Source: Geoglobus acetivorans (lineage in GTDB: Archaea; Halobacteriota; Archaeoglobi; Archaeoglobales; Archaeoglobaceae). From it: a stretch of DNA of 64,000 bases. Where the stretch lies: NCBI RefSeq assembly GCF_039641995.1, contig NZ_CP087714.1:310001-374000 (forward strand), in the 5' to 3' direction. The translations under genes were made by a program, and so were the position numbers. Below, in pieces: positions 17,512 through 26,255 of this stretch. The number at the start of each line of letters is the position of its first letter. Position 1 is the stretch's first letter. The notes beneath the pieces were generated by a model that searched no databases, was not told where the DNA came from, and saw only the letters and a list, made by a program, of their open reading frames with translations.

Positions 17512-18435
17512 TCAGTAACTGGTGTAGAAGCACTCTCCGGAAATTATCTTCTCATTCCCGTGCTCTGTTCTGACAATCAGGCCCCCATCCAGGTCGATGT
17601 CAATGGCCATACCCCTGTACTTTCGCCCTCCGGCTTCGATTACCACATGCTTTCCAATGGTGCTACTGAGCCTTTTCCATTCTCCGAGAATTGATTTCCA
17701 CTCTGAAGGATATCTTTTCATCAGTTCCGAAAGATTCGTGCACAGCCTGACAAAAATATCTGTTATGCTGACACTTTCGTCAATTTCTTTAAGTGATATT
17801 GCTTTATCCCTTAGATGACCTGGTATTTTATTCTTTACGTTAATCCCTATTCCCATGATTACTCTGGCCGAAAGCTCCTCCCCTACGAACTCGCTCAGTA
17901 TTCCTGACACCTTTTTATCGTTTATCAGCACATCATTTGGCCATTTTATTCTTGCTTCGTAATCCTCAAGTGTTTTGGCAACAGCCACTCCTGCCAGAAG
18001 GGTCAGTTTTGGTATTTCATTTACTGGAATGCTGATGTTGAGAGAAAATGAAACATACAGTCCTCCCCTCTGGCTTTCCCATTTCCTGCCGATCCTTCCT
18101 CTTCCGGCGCTCTGGGTTTCAGCAAAGACTGCCGAATTTTCAACCTCTTTTGCAAATCTGTTTGTGGAGTCGACCTCTCTGAAGTAATAGAAGTTCTGCA
18201 GCCCCGGGATTTTTTTCAGGGCAAGTGCCATATCGAATGGTGACGGGTCAGGCTTGGACACGATTCTGTACTTTGGTCGCCTCTCCAGAACGTATCCTGC
18301 TTCTTCGAGTTTCTGGACGAATTTCCACACAGATGTCCGGCTCACGCCGAATTTTTTTGCCAGCTCCTCTCCACTCGCGCCCTTTTCCAGTTGTGTGAAT
18401 ATCACAAGTCTTCTGTCGTTCAGCTCAATTTTCAT
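17512..18435 (-). CDS. birA: Bifunctional biotin-protein ligase / HTH repressor
   Basis: A 307-residue protein that attaches biotin to carboxylases and probably represses biotin genes. The N-terminal winged helix (about 1-60) contains ASGEELAKKFGVSRTSVWKFV. The catalytic domain has the biotinyl-AMP loop SAGRGRIGRKWES and IKWPNDVLINDKKVSGIL. A small C-terminal SH3-like domain ends the protein. The ATG at 18435 (MKIELNDRR) fits the domain better than the one at 18456. No biotin synthesis or carboxylase gene lies nearby. Confidence 0.92.
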   Translation of the reverse strand: MKIELNDRRLVIFTQLEKGASGEELAKKFGVSRTSVWKFVQKLEEAGYVLERRPKYRIVSKPDPSPFDMALALKKIPGLQNFYYFREVDSTNRFAKEVENSAVFAETQSAGRGRIGRKWESQRGGLYVSFSLNISIPVNEIPKLTLLAGVAVAKTLEDYEARIKWPNDVLINDKKVSGILSEFVGEELSARVIMGIGINVKNKIPGHLRDKAISLKEIDESVSITDIFVRLCTNLSELMKRYPSEWKSILGEWKRLSSTIGKHVVIEAGGRKYRGMAIDIDLDGGLIVRTEHGNEKIISGECFYTSY

Positions 18436-18483
18436 CAAGAAATGCACCACAAACATTTATTTAAGCATTGAGAAATTCTCTGT

Positions 18484-19008
18484 ATGCCTCTTGAACGCCT
18501 GATCTTTGAACTCGCCTCGCTGAAATCTGTTCCGAGGTCCGGCTGGCTGAAAGTGGGTATAGAGAATCCTGAAAGTGTGGCTGAACATTCATTCCTGTCA
18601 GCCGTAATAGCATTCTTTCTCGGTTTGATGGAATACGGTAATCTGGATGACGCATCCAAGTGCGGTATTGCAGCACTGTTTCACGATTCAACAGAAGCAA
18701 GGACTCTCGACCTTCATAAGCTTGCGAAAATGTATGTTGATGTGGATACAGAAAAAGCGTTTGATGACCAGATGGATTTTGAGGAAGCGAGAGTGCTGAG
18801 AGATATGCTTGAAAGATATGGTGATATTGTCCATGATGCCGATAAGCTTGAACTGTATGTGCAGAGCAGAATATATGGGCTGAGAAACTCTGATGCAGAG
18901 CTTTTTGGAAGGAACATTGAGCTGAAAACGAGTTCAGGGCAATCACTTTACAGGATGCTTGAGAATGCCGATCCAAGGTGGTGGATGGAATTTGAGGTTC
19001 GTGGTTGA
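18484..19008 (+). CDS. HD-domain phosphohydrolase (YfbR-like)
   Basis: A 174-residue metal-dependent phosphohydrolase. The HD residues are H35 (ESVAEHSF), H67-D68 (ALFHDSTEA) and H117-D118 with D120 (VHDADKLE), matching the 5'-deoxynucleotidase YfbR and related HD proteins. It probably dephosphorylates a nucleotide, but the substrate is not evident. It starts a co-directional run with Mut7-C, DUF531 and KptA, and the divergent gap to birA is under 50 bases. Confidence 0.85.
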   Translation: MPLERLIFELASLKSVPRSGWLKVGIENPESVAEHSFLSAVIAFFLGLMEYGNLDDASKCGIAALFHDSTEARTLDLHKLAKMYVDVDTEKAFDDQMDFEEARVLRDMLERYGDIVHDADKLELYVQSRIYGLRNSDAELFGRNIELKTSSGQSLYRMLENADPRWWMEFEVRG

Positions 19009-19459
19009 CAGGATGCTCGGAAAACTCGCCACTTGGCTCAGGATCTTTGGTTATGATACTCTTTACATCGGAGACTTTGATGTTGATGATGAGGACACGT
19101 TTCTGCTGGAAAACTTCCAGGACAGAATCCTTCTGACGAGGGACAAGGAGCTTTACGAAAGATCCGTCAGAAGGGGGAGGAAGGTCGTCTTCATTGACAG
19201 CGACAGTGTAATCGAGCAGATAAGAGAGATGCAGGAATTTGGGATAACTGCCGAGATCAGGATGGTGAGGTGCAGTGTCTGCAACACTCTCCTGAGGAAA
19301 CCGACTGAACGTGAGGCAAGGGAGGTGATGAAAATGGAGGGTATAGAGGAGAACCTTATGGAAAGGTATGAACTCTGGTACTGTGAGAACTGCAGGAAGC
19401 TATACTGGCTTGGCAGCCATTACAGGAATATGGTTAAATTTCTGGAGGGTTTGAAATGA
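18992..19459 (+). CDS. Mut7-C RNase domain protein
   Basis: About 155 residues of the Mut7-C family: a PIN-like nuclease domain (FVVDRMLGKLATWLRIFGYDT with the conserved Asp, then LLTRDKEL and VVFIDSD) followed by a zinc ribbon (C..C in RCSVCNTLL and YCENCRKLYW). Most family members begin M-[KR]-F-x-x-D, which here is a TTG at 18992, so TTG initiation is proposed; an ATG at 18959 would add eleven unlikely residues. It overlaps the HD gene by 17 nt. Probable RNA turnover role. Confidence 0.8.
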   Translation: MRFVVDRMLGKLATWLRIFGYDTLYIGDFDVDDEDTFLLENFQDRILLTRDKELYERSVRRGRKVVFIDSDSVIEQIREMQEFGITAEIRMVRCSVCNTLLRKPTEREAREVMKMEGIEENLMERYELWYCENCRKLYWLGSHYRNMVKFLEGLK

Positions 19460-19956
19460 TGGTAGCATGTCTGGTTAACACGTATGATAAACTGAAGCTA
19501 CATGAGATTCATCTCAGGACAATAGCAAGGGCTGCTCCGCTCTGTTATGCTTACGATTTTCACCTCGCTCTCTTTGATTTCAATTTCTGGAAGGAAAAGG
19601 GCGAGCTTGTCAGGGACGTTATGGACTACACAACCATCGGTGAGGGGGGGAGGTATCTCAAAATGCTTGAGGAAGAGGGAAGGCTGCATTTAATCAGCAA
19701 AGTCCCCTCCCATTTTGGAGAGATTATTGCAACTACTTCAAAACCGGAAAACAATATTCTGTCGCTTGAGGATATTCGGAAACTTAAATCTGCCTGTTTT
19801 CTCATCGGTCTTGGAAGAAAGGGTCTCCCAAAAGATTTAATAAAGAGAGCCAGATACAACCTTGACGTAACATTCAGAGGAGTGAGCCTTGAAACCTGCA
19901 GTGCAATCGGTGCAATACTCGCGTTAGTCTGGGTGGTGAGGTATGGAAGACGTTAG
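19456..19956 (+). CDS. DUF531 family protein, SPOUT-like
   Basis: A 166-residue archaeal conserved protein matching DUF531. The C-terminal part (FLIGLGRKGLPKDLI and LDVTFRGVSLETCSAIGAILA) resembles the knot region of SPOUT methyltransferases, so an RNA-methylation role is possible but unproven. It overlaps the Mut7-C gene by 4 nt and kptA by 14 nt, which puts it in an RNA-processing gene cluster. Confidence 0.75.
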   Translation: MMVACLVNTYDKLKLHEIHLRTIARAAPLCYAYDFHLALFDFNFWKEKGELVRDVMDYTTIGEGGRYLKMLEEEGRLHLISKVPSHFGEIIATTSKPENNILSLEDIRKLKSACFLIGLGRKGLPKDLIKRARYNLDVTFRGVSLETCSAIGAILALVWVVRYGRR

Positions 19957-20578
19957 AATTTGCCCGGAACACGGATTTTACAGGGGAGAGACCTGCGATG
20001 TTTGCGGTTATTCTGGGGAGGTTGTGATTCCGAAGGAAAAGGTAGAGAGACTTGGGAAGTTCATATCGGGCGTTTTGAGACACTTTCCTGACAAATTCCG
20101 GCTGGAAATGGATAAAAATGGATGGGTGGACTTTGAACGCCTGCTGAGAATAGTCTCGAGGAGGTACAGGTGGGCGAACAGGTGGGTTGTGAAGGCTCTG
20201 ATCTACAGTGATAGGAAGGGCAGATATGAGCTTAAGGAGGGGAAGATAAGGGCGAGATACGGACACAGTGTTGACGTTAAGCTTACAGATATGCCTGATG
20301 CTGAGGAGGACCTACTCTACTATGGAACAAGTGAGGAGGAGTCCGTTAGACTTCTTGATCTCGGAATCAAGCCAGTCAACCAGGCTTACGTGCATCTTTC
20401 AACGACACTTGAAAAAAGCGAGGAAGTTGCAAGATTGAGGACTGACGAACCAATAATTCTGGAAATCGATGCAAAAAAGGCGAGAGAGGACGGTATAAGG
20501 CTGATAAAGGTCAATGAACATATAGTCCTTGCAAAAGAAATTCCTCCTGAGTACATTCTAAGGGAGATAAGACTCTAA
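19943..20578 (+). CDS. kptA: RNA 2'-phosphotransferase (KptA/Tpt1)
   Basis: Transfers a 2'-phosphate from RNA to NAD+, the final step of tRNA splicing in eukaryotes. The 211-residue protein has an N-terminal zinc-ribbon-like stretch (CPEHG at 8 and CDVCG at 19-23) found in archaeal members. The catalytic core follows: LGKFISGVLRHFPDKFRLEMDKNGWVD, then RARYGHSV and YYGTS (the R-H-x-R-type NAD site) and AYVHLST. Co-directional with DUF531 and Mut7-C. Confidence 0.9.
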   Translation: MEDVRICPEHGFYRGETCDVCGYSGEVVIPKEKVERLGKFISGVLRHFPDKFRLEMDKNGWVDFERLLRIVSRRYRWANRWVVKALIYSDRKGRYELKEGKIRARYGHSVDVKLTDMPDAEEDLLYYGTSEEESVRLLDLGIKPVNQAYVHLSTTLEKSEEVARLRTDEPIILEIDAKKAREDGIRLIKVNEHIVLAKEIPPEYILREIRL

Positions 20579-20940
20579 TTTTTTGGCCTCTCAAAGTCTG
20601 GCTTCAGTTCGGTAACATTTGTGAGGAAATAACTTTCGTTTCCGTTTACTATTTTTACGGCAACAGGCTCCTTGAAGTGCACTGTCTCATTGAGCTGAAT
20701 CGTTACGGATGTGAAGCCAGCATGGACTAAGGTGTAGTTCCCCAGGATGAAGTTTTCCGTGATTTTCTTCGAAAACTCCCCCCCGAGAATAAACGCAAGA
20801 AAACCTTCAAACGGATTCAGATCGTAATCTATTTTCAGAGTGGAAGTACTGGCATTGTATTCGAGCTTCTGTATATCCCATGCTCCGGCGATTCCGGAGA
20901 ACAGCAGTACAATGACTACTACTGCAACAAGTTTTCGCAT
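20575..20940 (-). CDS. Secreted or membrane-anchored protein of unknown function
   Basis: A 121-residue protein with a clear N-terminal hydrophobic signal (about 3-19, ending GAWD) and a beta-strand-rich remainder with several N-x-S/T sequons (NASTST, NYT, NETV, NESY, NVTE) that may be glycosylated. No family recognised. The stop codon overlaps that of the convergent kptA by 4 nt. Confidence 0.6.
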   Translation of the reverse strand: MRKLVAVVVIVLLFSGIAGAWDIQKLEYNASTSTLKIDYDLNPFEGFLAFILGGEFSKKITENFILGNYTLVHAGFTSVTIQLNETVHFKEPVAVKIVNGNESYFLTNVTELKPDFERPKN

Positions 20941-21018
20941 TACTTTATGGCCTGAGAGGTGCTTTAAATTCTTTTCTGTGGAAAATATAAATAGAAATCT
21001 TAATTTAAATGGAATTTT

Positions 21019-21201
21019 TCACTCTATTGTTATTGCCTCTACCGGGCAGTTATCCGCTGCTTCCTGGCAGCACTCCTCAAGCCCCTCACATTCACCAACA
21101 ACATGGGCAAGACCGTCATCGCCCAGCTGGAAAACCTCAGGACAGATGCTCTCACATGTCCCGCAGCCCGTACATGTGCTTTCATCAATCACGACCTTCA
21201 T
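21019..21201 (-). CDS. [4Fe-4S] ferredoxin, single cluster
   Basis: A 60-residue electron carrier. The cluster ligands are CTGCGTCESICP (cysteines at about 9, 12, 15 with C19 alternative) and the distal CP near residue 53 (DNCPVEAI). Two extra adjacent cysteines (ECCQEA) could form a disulphide, as in Pyrococcus-type ferredoxins. An SD GGTGAT precedes the start. Adjacent to cbiA on the same strand, but partners are not evident. Confidence 0.85.
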   Translation of the reverse strand: MKVVIDESTCTGCGTCESICPEVFQLGDDGLAHVVGECEGLEECCQEAADNCPVEAITIE

Positions 21202-21237
21202 CATATCACCTTAAAATCAAATCAGATTATGAAGGAT

Positions 21238-22512
21238 TTAAGCGTTTCCCCTAAGAAATTCTTTGATGTATGCCGAATAGAAATGAATGTGACTGTAACC
21301 TGCAAGCGTTCGGTGAGCCAAAACTCCATCCAGGCCATCCGTTATCCCCTTTCCATCCGTTCTGAAGGCGAACCTCACATCGATGTCTGGGTGGGCGATG
21401 CTGTAGTGGAATTCGTGTCCTCTGAAAGACCCGGTGAAATAGGGGTTGTCTCTTATGACCTCACCTCTGATATATCCTAGTGCCTGGAGTTTTCTCGTGA
21501 ATTCGATGTCCATGTCAAGTACGCCCGCCATTTTTCTTTTTTTCCCGTCAATCTCGAGCGTTCTTGAGAGCATCATCATGCCTCCACATTCGGCATAGAT
21601 TGGCTTCTCGTCAAGGGCTTCCTTCCTGATAAACCTGAGAAATTCCGGAAACTCATAAAGTTCAGGATATCCACCTCCGATGTAGTATGCATCGCATTCG
21701 ATTCTCTCTCCTTTCAGAGGAGAGAAGAACTCAATTTTGCCGAACTTCCTGAGAGCTTCGAGGTTGTCTCTGTAGTAGAATGAGAACGCCTCGTCAAAAG
21801 GCACTCCGATTTTGAATCCGTCCCTTTCAGTCTCTTCAAAATTCTCGCAATCAATATCCATCTCGCTCATCTCAAGGATTCCGTCTATGTCTATGTGCTC
21901 TTCAGCAAATTCAGCAATTCTGTCCAGGTCTCTTTCCACCTCCATGCCCAGGTGCAGTCCCAGGTGTCTGCTTTCAATTTTTAGCAGATCTGTTTTCGGC
22001 ACAACTCCAAAAACCTTGTAGCCCCTCTCCTCGAAAATTCTCTTTAATTTCTCGTGGAATTTCGTTGCGCTGTTGAATATAACTCCTGCCACGTTCAGCC
22101 TTCTGTCATAATTTCTGAACCCTTCGAACATGGCCAGTGCCGATACAGACATTGCCCTGACATTCATTGTAAGTATGACCGGAATATTCAGAATTCTGGC
22201 GATGTGGGCGGTTGACGAGAATGTTGTCAGGCTGTAGCCATCGAAAAGCCCCATAACACCTTCGATCAGGGCGACATCCTTTCCTTTCACCCACCTGCAG
22301 AAAGACCTCCTGACACCGTTCTCTCCCATCATGAATGCATCCAGATTCACCCCCCACTCGCAGAAGGAGTAATGGGTTGGGTCGATGAAATCGGGACCAA
22401 CCTTGAATGGCTGGACCTTCAGTCCTCTTTTCATCAGAGCTGAGGCTATGGATATTCCTATGGATGTTTTTCCAGAACCACTGTTTGTTCCGGCAATTAC
22501 AAAGGCATGCAT
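21238..22512 (-). CDS. cbiA: Cobyrinate a,c-diamide synthase
   Basis: Glutamine- and ATP-dependent amidation of cobyrinate at the a and c carboxylates. The 424-residue protein has the P-loop IAGTNSGSGKTSIG (residues 6-19), VGPDFIDPTHYSF and EGVMGLFDG in the synthetase half, and a class I glutamine amidotransferase half with YIGGGYPELY and YAECGGMMMLSR holding the catalytic Cys. In F430-making organisms a homologue (CfbB) acts on Ni-sirohydrochlorin; the neighbouring cobalamin genes favour CbiA. Divergent from cbiM. Confidence 0.93.
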   Translation of the reverse strand: MHAFVIAGTNSGSGKTSIGISIASALMKRGLKVQPFKVGPDFIDPTHYSFCEWGVNLDAFMMGENGVRRSFCRWVKGKDVALIEGVMGLFDGYSLTTFSSTAHIARILNIPVILTMNVRAMSVSALAMFEGFRNYDRRLNVAGVIFNSATKFHEKLKRIFEERGYKVFGVVPKTDLLKIESRHLGLHLGMEVERDLDRIAEFAEEHIDIDGILEMSEMDIDCENFEETERDGFKIGVPFDEAFSFYYRDNLEALRKFGKIEFFSPLKGERIECDAYYIGGGYPELYEFPEFLRFIRKEALDEKPIYAECGGMMMLSRTLEIDGKKRKMAGVLDMDIEFTRKLQALGYIRGEVIRDNPYFTGSFRGHEFHYSIAHPDIDVRFAFRTDGKGITDGLDGVLAHRTLAGYSHIHFYSAYIKEFLRGNA

Positions 22513-22547
22513 GAATTTTCCCCCTCTTTTTCAACCACCTGTTTCGA

Positions 22548-22581
22548 AAGTTTTTTAAATATTGTCAATTTTTCTTGACAA
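22548..22581 (+). promoter_or_regulatory. cbiM promoter with operator-like dyad
   Basis: A TATA-like TTTTTTAAATATT (about 22548-22561) is followed at once by the dyad TTGTCAA-N6-TTGACAA (22562-22581), a perfect 7-bp inverted repeat. The dyad lies between TATA and the predicted transcription start, the classic place for repressor binding. GAGGTGG then precedes the cbiM ATG. A cobalt- or cobalamin-responsive regulator is the natural guess but no regulator is identified. Confidence 0.5.
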
Positions 22582-22602
22582 AAAATCAAGAGAGGTGGTT
22601 TA

Positions 22603-23253
22603 ATGCACATCATGGAGGGTTTTCTTCCGCCGGTATGGGCCGTGTTCTGGTATGCAGTGTCGCTGGTCTTCGTAGTTTACGGAGCATTGAAATCAAAGAG
22701 ACTGATTGAGGAAAATCCGAAAAACAAAGCTCTGCTGGCTGTGGCTGGAGGGTTCATTTTCGTCCTGTCTTCTCTTAAAATTCCTTCTCCGGTTACGGGT
22801 AGCTGCTCTCACCCAACTGGTACGGGAATTTCAACGATGCTTTTTGGTCCTGCAGTTACTGCGTTTCTCTCGGCAATAGTTCTTCTGTACCAGGCATTGC
22901 TCCTTGCTCATGGGGGACTCACAACGCTCGGTGCCAACACTGCGTCAATGGGTATTGTAGGGCCGTTTGCCGGGTGGCTGGTTTACAGGGCTTTGAAGGA
23001 CAGGGTGAGCCTTAAGGTGAACGCCTTCATAACTGCAGTTGTTGCAGACTGGTTCACCTATGTTGTGACCTCTCTGCAGCTTGCACTGGCGTTTCCGGGG
23101 ACCAGCATGATAAATTCGGCGCTCACGTTTATGGGTATATTCGCCCTAACTCAAATTCCGGTTGCGATTGTTGAGGGGATTTTCTCTGCTCTGCTCATAG
23201 GCTACATTGCACAGATTGACCGCGATGTGGTGAAGGAAGGGGTGGTGGCGTGA
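22603..23253 (+). CDS. cbiM: Cobalt ECF transporter S component CbiM
   Basis: Cobalt-binding membrane subunit of the CbiMNQO importer, 216 residues. It begins MHIMEGFLPP, whose N-terminal amine and His2 are the metal ligands in this family; a second ligand is in SCSHPTGTGI. About six or seven membrane segments. Next genes overlap: cbiN starts 4 nt before the cbiM stop. NikM, the nickel version, is similar, but the cobalamin setting favours cobalt. Confidence 0.93.
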   Translation: MHIMEGFLPPVWAVFWYAVSLVFVVYGALKSKRLIEENPKNKALLAVAGGFIFVLSSLKIPSPVTGSCSHPTGTGISTMLFGPAVTAFLSAIVLLYQALLLAHGGLTTLGANTASMGIVGPFAGWLVYRALKDRVSLKVNAFITAVVADWFTYVVTSLQLALAFPGTSMINSALTFMGIFALTQIPVAIVEGIFSALLIGYIAQIDRDVVKEGVVA

Positions 23254-23522
23254 AAAGAACGCTGTTCATTCTGATGCTGGCTTTCATGGTTCTACAGCTC
23301 CCACTGGCGAAAGCTGAAAATTGGTCGGGAGCGGACGAGAAGGCGGAGGAGGCAATAAAACAGCTCTCCCCCGATTATGAGCCGTGGTTCTCCCCGGTCT
23401 GGGAGCCACCGAGCGGTGAAATCGAGAGCCTGCTTTTCAGTGTTCAGGCAGGTATCGGGGCATTCGTCGTTGGTTATGTGATCGGCAGGCACGGTGCTGG
23501 TAAGGATGCACGAAACGCTTGA
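23250..23522 (+). CDS. cbiN: Cobalt transporter accessory subunit CbiN
   Basis: A 90-residue protein with two membrane segments (about 5-22 and 68-85) flanking an extracytoplasmic loop with ADEKAEEAIKQLSPDYEPWFSPVWEPPSGEIESLLF, typical of CbiN, which supports metal loading of CbiM. Starts with GTG at 23250. It overlaps cbiM by 4 nt and cbiQ by up to 29 nt. Confidence 0.9.
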   Translation: MKRTLFILMLAFMVLQLPLAKAENWSGADEKAEEAIKQLSPDYEPWFSPVWEPPSGEIESLLFSVQAGIGAFVVGYVIGRHGAGKDARNA

Positions 23523-24219
23523 GGAAATTCAGGCAGACTCAAGAAAACTCATAGAAGGGCAGGTAAACGTTTATTTTGTTATCTTTTCATTTATTCTGCT
23601 GTATGCATTCAACAAAACACCGGTTTTTCTTTTGGCATTCCTCATCTTTTCAGCCCTGTCTCTTTACTCGACCGGATTCAGCTACTTCAGGTTTTTGAGG
23701 GTGCCGTCATACTTCATAGTTCCTGCTCTCTTTGTGATTGCCGTCATCACGCCCGGTGAACATCTTGTATGGCTCTTCAGCAGGGAGGGTGTGGAGACAG
23801 CTTTCAGAACCTTTCTGAGAACGTATTCATCGCTCTCGCTCATGTTCTACCTGATCTTTACAACCAGCATTCCCGAATTACTGTCTGCCCTGAAAAAACT
23901 CAGGCTACCCGATTTCGTCGTTGAAATGATGTCTCTGATTTACAGGAGCATACAGATCTTCCTTGACGAACTTTTCAGGCTTGAAACATCTGCAGAATCA
24001 AGACTGGGTTTTGCGAACAGAAAGAGTTTCGTGAGGACTGCTGCCCTGATTGGATACTCGATGTTTGTGAAATCATTGGACCGAGCGGAAAAACTGGACA
24101 TGGCGATGGAAGCAAGGTGTTATTCGGGAAAAGTTCCGGTCGTTTCCGGGAGGAATAAAGGGACAGTTCATGCACTGGTGGTAATCTCTCTCCTGACTCT
24201 TGCGGGGGTGGTACTATGA
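23494..24219 (+). CDS. cbiQ: Cobalt ECF transporter T component CbiQ
   Basis: Transmembrane coupling subunit, up to 241 residues. Several membrane segments and the cytoplasmic helices that touch the ATPase are seen: the first near RSIQIFLDELFRLETSAESRLGF and the second near ALIGYSMFVKSLDRAEKLDMAMEARCYSG, the latter carrying the A-R-G/S-like coupling motif. A later ATG (MHETLEEIQAD, 23506) is also possible. Overlaps cbiO by 4 nt. Confidence 0.9.
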   Translation: MLVRMHETLEEIQADSRKLIEGQVNVYFVIFSFILLYAFNKTPVFLLAFLIFSALSLYSTGFSYFRFLRVPSYFIVPALFVIAVITPGEHLVWLFSREGVETAFRTFLRTYSSLSLMFYLIFTTSIPELLSALKKLRLPDFVVEMMSLIYRSIQIFLDELFRLETSAESRLGFANRKSFVRTAALIGYSMFVKSLDRAEKLDMAMEARCYSGKVPVVSGRNKGTVHALVVISLLTLAGVVL

Positions 24220-25196
24220 TAGAGGTCAGAAATCTGTGGTTCTCTTACGGGGACAGGAATGTCCTCAGGGGGATCAATATGGTTGCTGAAAAGGGAGAGG
24301 TAACGATACTTATGGGCAGGAATGGGGCTGGAAAATCAACTCTTTTAATGCACCTGAACGGACTTTTAAAACCTGACAGGGGCGGGGTTTATGTTGATGG
24401 GGTTAAGGTTAGATACGACAGAAAATCACTCATTGAGTTGAGGAAGAAAATAGGATTTGTTTTTCAGAATCCGGACGACCAGATCGTCGCTCCAACCGTA
24501 TGGCAAGATGTCGTTTTTGGACCTGAAAATGTGGGAGTTAGAGATGACGGTAAAATAGAGTCGATTCTGAAAAAGCTCGGGCTTGATGGCTACGAAAACA
24601 GACTCTGCAGCAGGCTCAGCGGAGGGGAAAAGAAGAGGGTAGCAATTGCAGGAGTCCTCGCAATGGAGCCAGATTATGTGGTGATGGACGAACCTACCGC
24701 AGGAGTGGATGGTTTCGGATTGAAAGAGATAATTGAGATTGTTATGGAGATGAAAAAGGATGGAAGGGGGTTGATAATCTCAACACACGATTACGACTTT
24801 GCAAGGGCAGTGGGGGACAGGTTTTTGATCATGGATGGGGGAAAGGTAATCTTCGATGACGTTTACATCGACCATTCCATCGCAGAAAAATGCGGGGTCA
24901 GAACATGGTACCATGGCGGAGAGGTTGTGCTTGTTCCCGATAATTCCTGCCTCCCGGATCCGGCTGAATTTGACTTCGTGGCTGTCATGGGCAAAAGGGC
25001 AAGAGAATGGCTTGAAAGAGAAGGAGTTGAGGCGGACATAACCTCCGCCGCAATGGAAAGAGCTTTCCTGAGAGCCATAGGTGGTTCGAGGATAATGCTT
25101 GTATGCTCTGAAAGCATGATGGAAGTTGTGAAAAGGGAAGCGGTCAGTTATCCTGTAAGGATTACTGTTCAGAAAACAGAGGTTGTGAGGGTATGA
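24216..25196 (+). CDS. cbiO: Cobalt ECF transporter ATPase CbiO, with C-terminal extension
   Basis: ATPase that drives cobalt import. Walker A GRNGAGKST (about 36-44), Q-loop VFQNPDDQI, signature LSGGEKKRVAIAG and Walker B YVVMDEPTAG are intact. At 326 residues it is about 50 longer than a usual CbiO: after the ABC domain (to about 230) comes a 95-residue domain with FDFVAVMGKRAREWLE and RIMLVCSESMMEVVKREA, function unknown. Overlaps cobA by 4 nt. Confidence 0.92.
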   Translation: MIEVRNLWFSYGDRNVLRGINMVAEKGEVTILMGRNGAGKSTLLMHLNGLLKPDRGGVYVDGVKVRYDRKSLIELRKKIGFVFQNPDDQIVAPTVWQDVVFGPENVGVRDDGKIESILKKLGLDGYENRLCSRLSGGEKKRVAIAGVLAMEPDYVVMDEPTAGVDGFGLKEIIEIVMEMKKDGRGLIISTHDYDFARAVGDRFLIMDGGKVIFDDVYIDHSIAEKCGVRTWYHGGEVVLVPDNSCLPDPAEFDFVAVMGKRAREWLEREGVEADITSAAMERAFLRAIGGSRIMLVCSESMMEVVKREAVSYPVRITVQKTEVVRV

Positions 25197-25891
25197 TGGG
25201 CTTTGTGTACATCGTTGGAGCAGGTCCTGGAGACCCTGAACTCATAACTCTCAGGGGACTCAAAGCTCTTGAAAAAGCGGATGTAATCCTGTATGATGCG
25301 CTCATCGATGAGAGGATCTTTGAGCTTGTTGATTGCAAAAATAAAGAGCTTGTTTATGCTGGAAAAAGAAAGGGCGATGGTAACGGGGGGAAGAGGCAGA
25401 AGGAAATAAACGAAATGATGAAAAAATATGCGCTTGAGGGAAAGACTGTTGCGAGACTGAAGGGAGGAGATCCCGGAATTTTTGGCAGACTTGCGGACGA
25501 GATTGCTTTTCTGAAGGTAAACAGAATACCGTTTGAAATTATACCTGGAGTAAGCTCGTTGAATGGTGTTCCTGCCTCTGCCGGAATTCCTCTGACTGCC
25601 AAGGGAATTTCGTCACTGACAGTTCTTTCGGGAAGAGAGGATTTCGGGATCGAAGCGATACTGGAGGGAACGTTTGTGGTCATGATGGGAAGGGATAGCA
25701 TCCAGAGCGTTGCGAGGAGGATGATTGAGATTGGCATCAGCCCCGATAAACCTGCTGTTGCAATCGAGAACGGGACTCTGAAAACTCAGAGGGTTGTTAA
25801 GGGAAAACTGAAGAACATAGGCGAAAAAATGAATGATTTCAAAGGGCCGGTACTGTTCATTGTTGGAGATGTTGCTGACCGCCTGCCCTGA
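25193..25891 (+). CDS. cobA: Uroporphyrinogen-III C-methyltransferase
   Basis: SAM-dependent double methylation of uroporphyrinogen III to precorrin-2, the entry to cobalamin, sirohaem and haem d1. The 232-residue protein has the SUMT motifs [15 protein letters not shown] (about 8-22), [14 protein letters not shown] and [20 protein letters not shown]. It follows cbiO with a 4-nt overlap and so belongs to the cbiMNQO transcript. Its 3' end overlaps cbiX on the other strand by 35 nt. Confidence 0.92.
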   Translation: MMGFVYIVGAGPGDPELITLRGLKALEKADVILYDALIDERIFELVDCKNKELVYAGKRKGDGNGGKRQKEINEMMKKYALEGKTVARLKGGDPGIFGRLADEIAFLKVNRIPFEIIPGVSSLNGVPASAGIPLTAKGISSLTVLSGREDFGIEAILEGTFVVMMGRDSIQSVARRMIEIGISPDKPAVAIENGTLKTQRVVKGKLKNIGEKMNDFKGPVLFIVGDVADRLP

Positions 25892-26255
25892 ATGCGGAGT
25901 TGAGAATTGCGTAGGTTATGAACGTATCCTCACCGATGGGTTCGCAGATGACAATTTTCTTGCCCTCTATTTCCGTGACCTTTATACCCTTCCCCTCATC
26001 GAGGTTGAAGAATGCTGGCAGGTCTTTTGTTACATGCAGCCCGTAGGAAAGAAACATTGGAACGAGGAAAATCAACTCTGATTGCATTTCTCTGACGACT
26101 GTATCGGGTGTGGGCTCCCTGTCTCCTGTGGCGTAGGCTATCTCAACCTCGTCGAATATGCCAAAGCTCTGGATTCTCTTCTTATGCTCCGCCATAACTT
26201 CAGCATAGTGGGGCAGATTGCCGCCGTGTCCGACTATAATCAGACCTCTTTTCAT
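25857..26255 (-). CDS. cbiX: Sirohydrochlorin cobaltochelatase, short form (CbiX-S)
   Basis: Inserts cobalt into sirohydrochlorin (or nickel in CfbA-type enzymes). At 132 residues it is the single-domain archaeal form that works as a homodimer. It begins [12 protein letters not shown], with His10 a metal ligand; the second conserved His is in [12 protein letters not shown] (about 75). A gene-end overlap with cobA is convergent. It overlaps cbiE by 4 nt. Confidence 0.88.
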   Translation of the reverse strand: MKRGLIIVGHGGNLPHYAEVMAEHKKRIQSFGIFDEVEIAYATGDREPTPDTVVREMQSELIFLVPMFLSYGLHVTKDLPAFFNLDEGKGIKVTEIEGKKIVICEPIGEDTFITYAILNSAFRAGGQQHLQQ

